From Allobosea sp. LC85 (lineage in GTDB: Bacteria > Pseudomonadota > Alphaproteobacteria > Rhizobiales > Beijerinckiaceae), in NCBI RefSeq assembly GCF_000735605.1, contig NZ_JPKG01000059.1, positions 1-64,000 of the forward strand: 64,000 nucleotides of DNA, written 5' to 3'. Position numbers and translations under genes: made by a program. Within the stretch, counting starts at the first letter, position 1. Each line of letters starts with the position of its first letter. The notes under the pieces were generated by a model. The model was given only the letters and a program-made list of their open reading frames with translations, ran no database searches and was not told where the DNA came from. This document shows positions 62,335 to 64,000 of the stretch, piece by piece.

Positions 62335-64000
62335 TCAGAAATCGAAGCTCTCGCCCCCGGACTTGCCAACGCCCTTGACCAGTGCAGCGTCGGGTCGGTG
62401 CGCCGCGTCGCCCGGATCACGGAAGCGATTGACGATCGGGTAGCGCCGGTCGCGGCCGAAATTCTTGCGTGTCACCTTCACGCCGGGAGCGGCCTGGCGG
62501 CGCTTGTACTCGGCGAGATAGAGCAGGCGTTCGACCTTCTTGACCGTCTCGATGTCGTGGCCGCGGGCGACGATATCGGCGAGGCGCATCTCATGCTCGA
62601 TCAGGCAGGCGAGGATATCGTCCAGCACGTCATAGGGTGGCAGCGAATCCTGGTCCTTCTGGTTCTCGCGCAATTCGGCCGTCGGCGGCTTGACGATGAT
62701 ATTGTACGGAATGACCTCGCCATCGGGCCCGAGCGCACCGGCGGGCTTCCAGCGGTTGCGCAGCTCCGACATGCGAAAGACCTCGGTCTTGTAGAGGTCC
62801 TTGATCGGGTTGTAGCCGCCATTCATGTCGCCATAGAGCGTGGCATAGCCGCATGACATCTCGGACTTGTTGCCGGTGGTCACCACCATCGGCCCGAACT
62901 TGTTCGAGATCGACATCAGCAGGGTGCCACGCACGCGGCTCTGCAGGTTCTCCTCGGTGACGCCGCGATTGGTGCCGGCGAAGAGTCCGGCGAGCGCCGC
63001 CTCGAAACCCTCGACCGGCTCGGCAATCGGCACGATCTCGTAACGGACGCCGAGCGCATCGGCACAGCGCTTCGCATCATCCAGGCTCTCCTGCGAGGTG
63101 AAGCGATAGGGCATCATCACGCAGCGGACCTTGTCGGCTCCGAGCGCATCGACCGCCATCGCCGCGCAGATCGCGGAATCGATGCCGCCGGAGAGGCCAA
63201 GCACCACGCCGGGAAAGCCGTTCTTCTCGACATAGTCGCGCAAGCCCAGCACGCAGGCGGCGTAGTCCGCCTCGTCGCTGCTCTCGACGGGCGTGATCTC
63301 GCCCGGCAGGCAGCGCCACGACCCGTTCTCACGCACCCAGTCGGTGAGGCGCAGCGCCTCGCGGAAAGCCGGGAGCTGATGCGCAAAGGTCTTGTCTGCA
63401 TTCAGCACGAAGGAGGCGCCCTCGAAGACAAGCTCGTCCTGGCCGCCGAGCTGGTTGAGATAGACCATCGGCAGCCCGGCCTCGACGACGCGGGCGACCG
63501 CGACGTTCAGGCGCTCCTCCGTGACGCCGCGCCGGTAAGGCGAGCCGTTGGGAACAAGCAGGATCTCGCCGCCGGTCTCGGCGATGCACTCGACGACCTC
63601 CTCGCCCCAGATATCCTCGCAGACCGGCAGGCCGAGGCGGAGATGATTGCGGAAGACGACGGGACCGGGCAGCGGGCCGGGTTCGAAGACGCGCTTCTCG
63701 TCGAACACACCATAATTCGGCAGGTCGACCTTGAAGCGCACCGACTGGATCATCCCGGCGTCGAGCAGCGCATAGGCGTTGTAGAGCTTGCCATCCTCGA
63801 CCCAGGGCAGCCCGACCAGCACAGCCGGACCACCGTCGGCGGTCTCGCGCGCCAGGTCCTCGCAAGCCTTGCGGCAGGCATCCTGGAAGGCGGGCTTCAG
63901 CACCAGGTCCTCCGGCGGATAGGCCGACAGGAAGAGCTCCGGGAACATCACGAGATCGGCGCCGGCGGTTGCGGCGTCGCGCCGCGCAGCGCGCACCTTG
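62335..64000 (-). CDS. nadE: Glutamine-dependent NAD+ synthetase (5' end missing)
   Basis: Partial: the frame continues past the right edge. The N-terminal nitrilase-type glutaminase domain shows its Glu in MFPELFLSAYPPEDL, Lys in RFKVDLPNYG and Cys in LGLPVCEDIWGE. The synthetase domain has the ATP loop VVLGLSGGIDSA, TTGNKSEMSCGYATLYGD and KPPTAELRENQKDQDSLPP. The enzyme amidates nicotinate adenine dinucleotide using ammonia channelled from glutamine. The GTG at 63996 sits within the conserved domain and is not the start; about 27 residues are missing. Confidence 0.94.
   Translation of the reverse strand, partial: KVRAARRDAATAGADLVMFPELFLSAYPPEDLVLKPAFQDACRKACEDLARETADGGPAVLVGLPWVEDGKLYNAYALLDAGMIQSVRFKVDLPNYGVFDEKRVFEPGPLPGPVVFRNHLRLGLPVCEDIWGEEVVECIAETGGEILLVPNGSPYRRGVTEERLNVAVARVVEAGLPMVYLNQLGGQDELVFEGASFVLNADKTFAHQLPAFREALRLTDWVRENGSWRCLPGEITPVESSDEADYAACVLGLRDYVEKNGFPGVVLGLSGGIDSAICAAMAVDALGADKVRCVMMPYRFTSQESLDDAKRCADALGVRYEIVPIAEPVEGFEAALAGLFAGTNRGVTEENLQSRVRGTLLMSISNKFGPMVVTTGNKSEMSCGYATLYGDMNGGYNPIKDLYKTEVFRMSELRNRWKPAGALGPDGEVIPYNIIVKPPTAELRENQKDQDSLPPYDVLDDILACLIEHEMRLADIVARGHDIETVKKVERLLYLAEYKRRQAAPGVKVTRKNFGRDRRYPIVNRFRDPGDAAHRPDAALVKGVGKSGGESFDF

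Overview
The window is about 64 kb of GC-rich, almost fully coding DNA. It most resembles an alphaproteobacterium of the order Hyphomicrobiales (Rhizobiales), perhaps Bosea or a relative. This is inferred from the gene complement and order (maf near yacG and tRNA-Phe, a GluRS2-type GltX, DUF2865 and DUF2783 proteins, CimA beside CysS) and from Rhizobiales-type dispersed palindromes. Most genes lie on the minus strand. No prophage, intact insertion sequence, CRISPR array or rRNA operon was seen.

Layout, left to right. (1) 1-10.8 kb: a probable secreted-oxidase locus. It holds a 2360-residue animal-type haem peroxidase with RTX calcium-binding repeats and an aspartate tract, the start of a type I secretion ABC transporter just downstream, and an 800-residue multicopper oxidase. 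This pairing matches the two enzyme classes known to oxidise Mn(II) in bacteria (MopA-type peroxidases and multicopper oxidases). (2) 11.4-14.3 kb: PEP carboxylase. (3) 14.3-22.8 kb: a complete seven-gene Wsp surface-sensing operon, wspABCDEFR, ending in an active-looking diguanylate cyclase. (4) 23.2-28.5 kb: a TetR-regulated RND efflux system with a clear inverted-repeat operator candidate. (5) 28.8-34.9 kb: a low-conservation stretch between tRNA-Ser(GCT) and tRNA-Phe(GAA), with a class III adenylate cyclase, a PilZ protein and several small unknown genes.

(6) 35-44.8 kb: housekeeping genes: yacG, an SDR dehydrogenase, maf, pssA and psd (phosphatidylethanolamine synthesis), an Atm1-type ABC exporter and citramalate synthase cimA. 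(7) 44.8-47.8 kb: a DUF559 endonuclease-like gene at one end of a tandem array of about 0.2-0.26 kb units. Each unit carries the same hairpin repeat, a scar of the DUF559 gene and a copy of the cysS 3' end. cysS itself follows. This is the most unusual structure in the window. (8) 48-57.9 kb: small exported and membrane proteins, then an aromatic catabolism cluster (FAD hydroxylase, DUF2783, DinB, degenerate metallo-beta-lactamase fold, fumarylacetoacetate hydrolase, homogentisate dioxygenase, divergent MarR regulator) with an orphan TRAP binding protein. (9) 58-64 kb: a DUF2865 protein, a KgtP-like permease, gltX and the 3' part of nadE.

A bipartite palindromic repeat of about 105 bp occurs four times (14.3, 24.0, 37.5 and 39.4 kb), typically at gene 3' ends. 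Linking themes are surface life (Wsp c-di-GMP signalling, a PilZ protein, secreted oxidases) and aromatic or organic-acid metabolism. All functional calls rest on reading the translated sequence; no database search was run.
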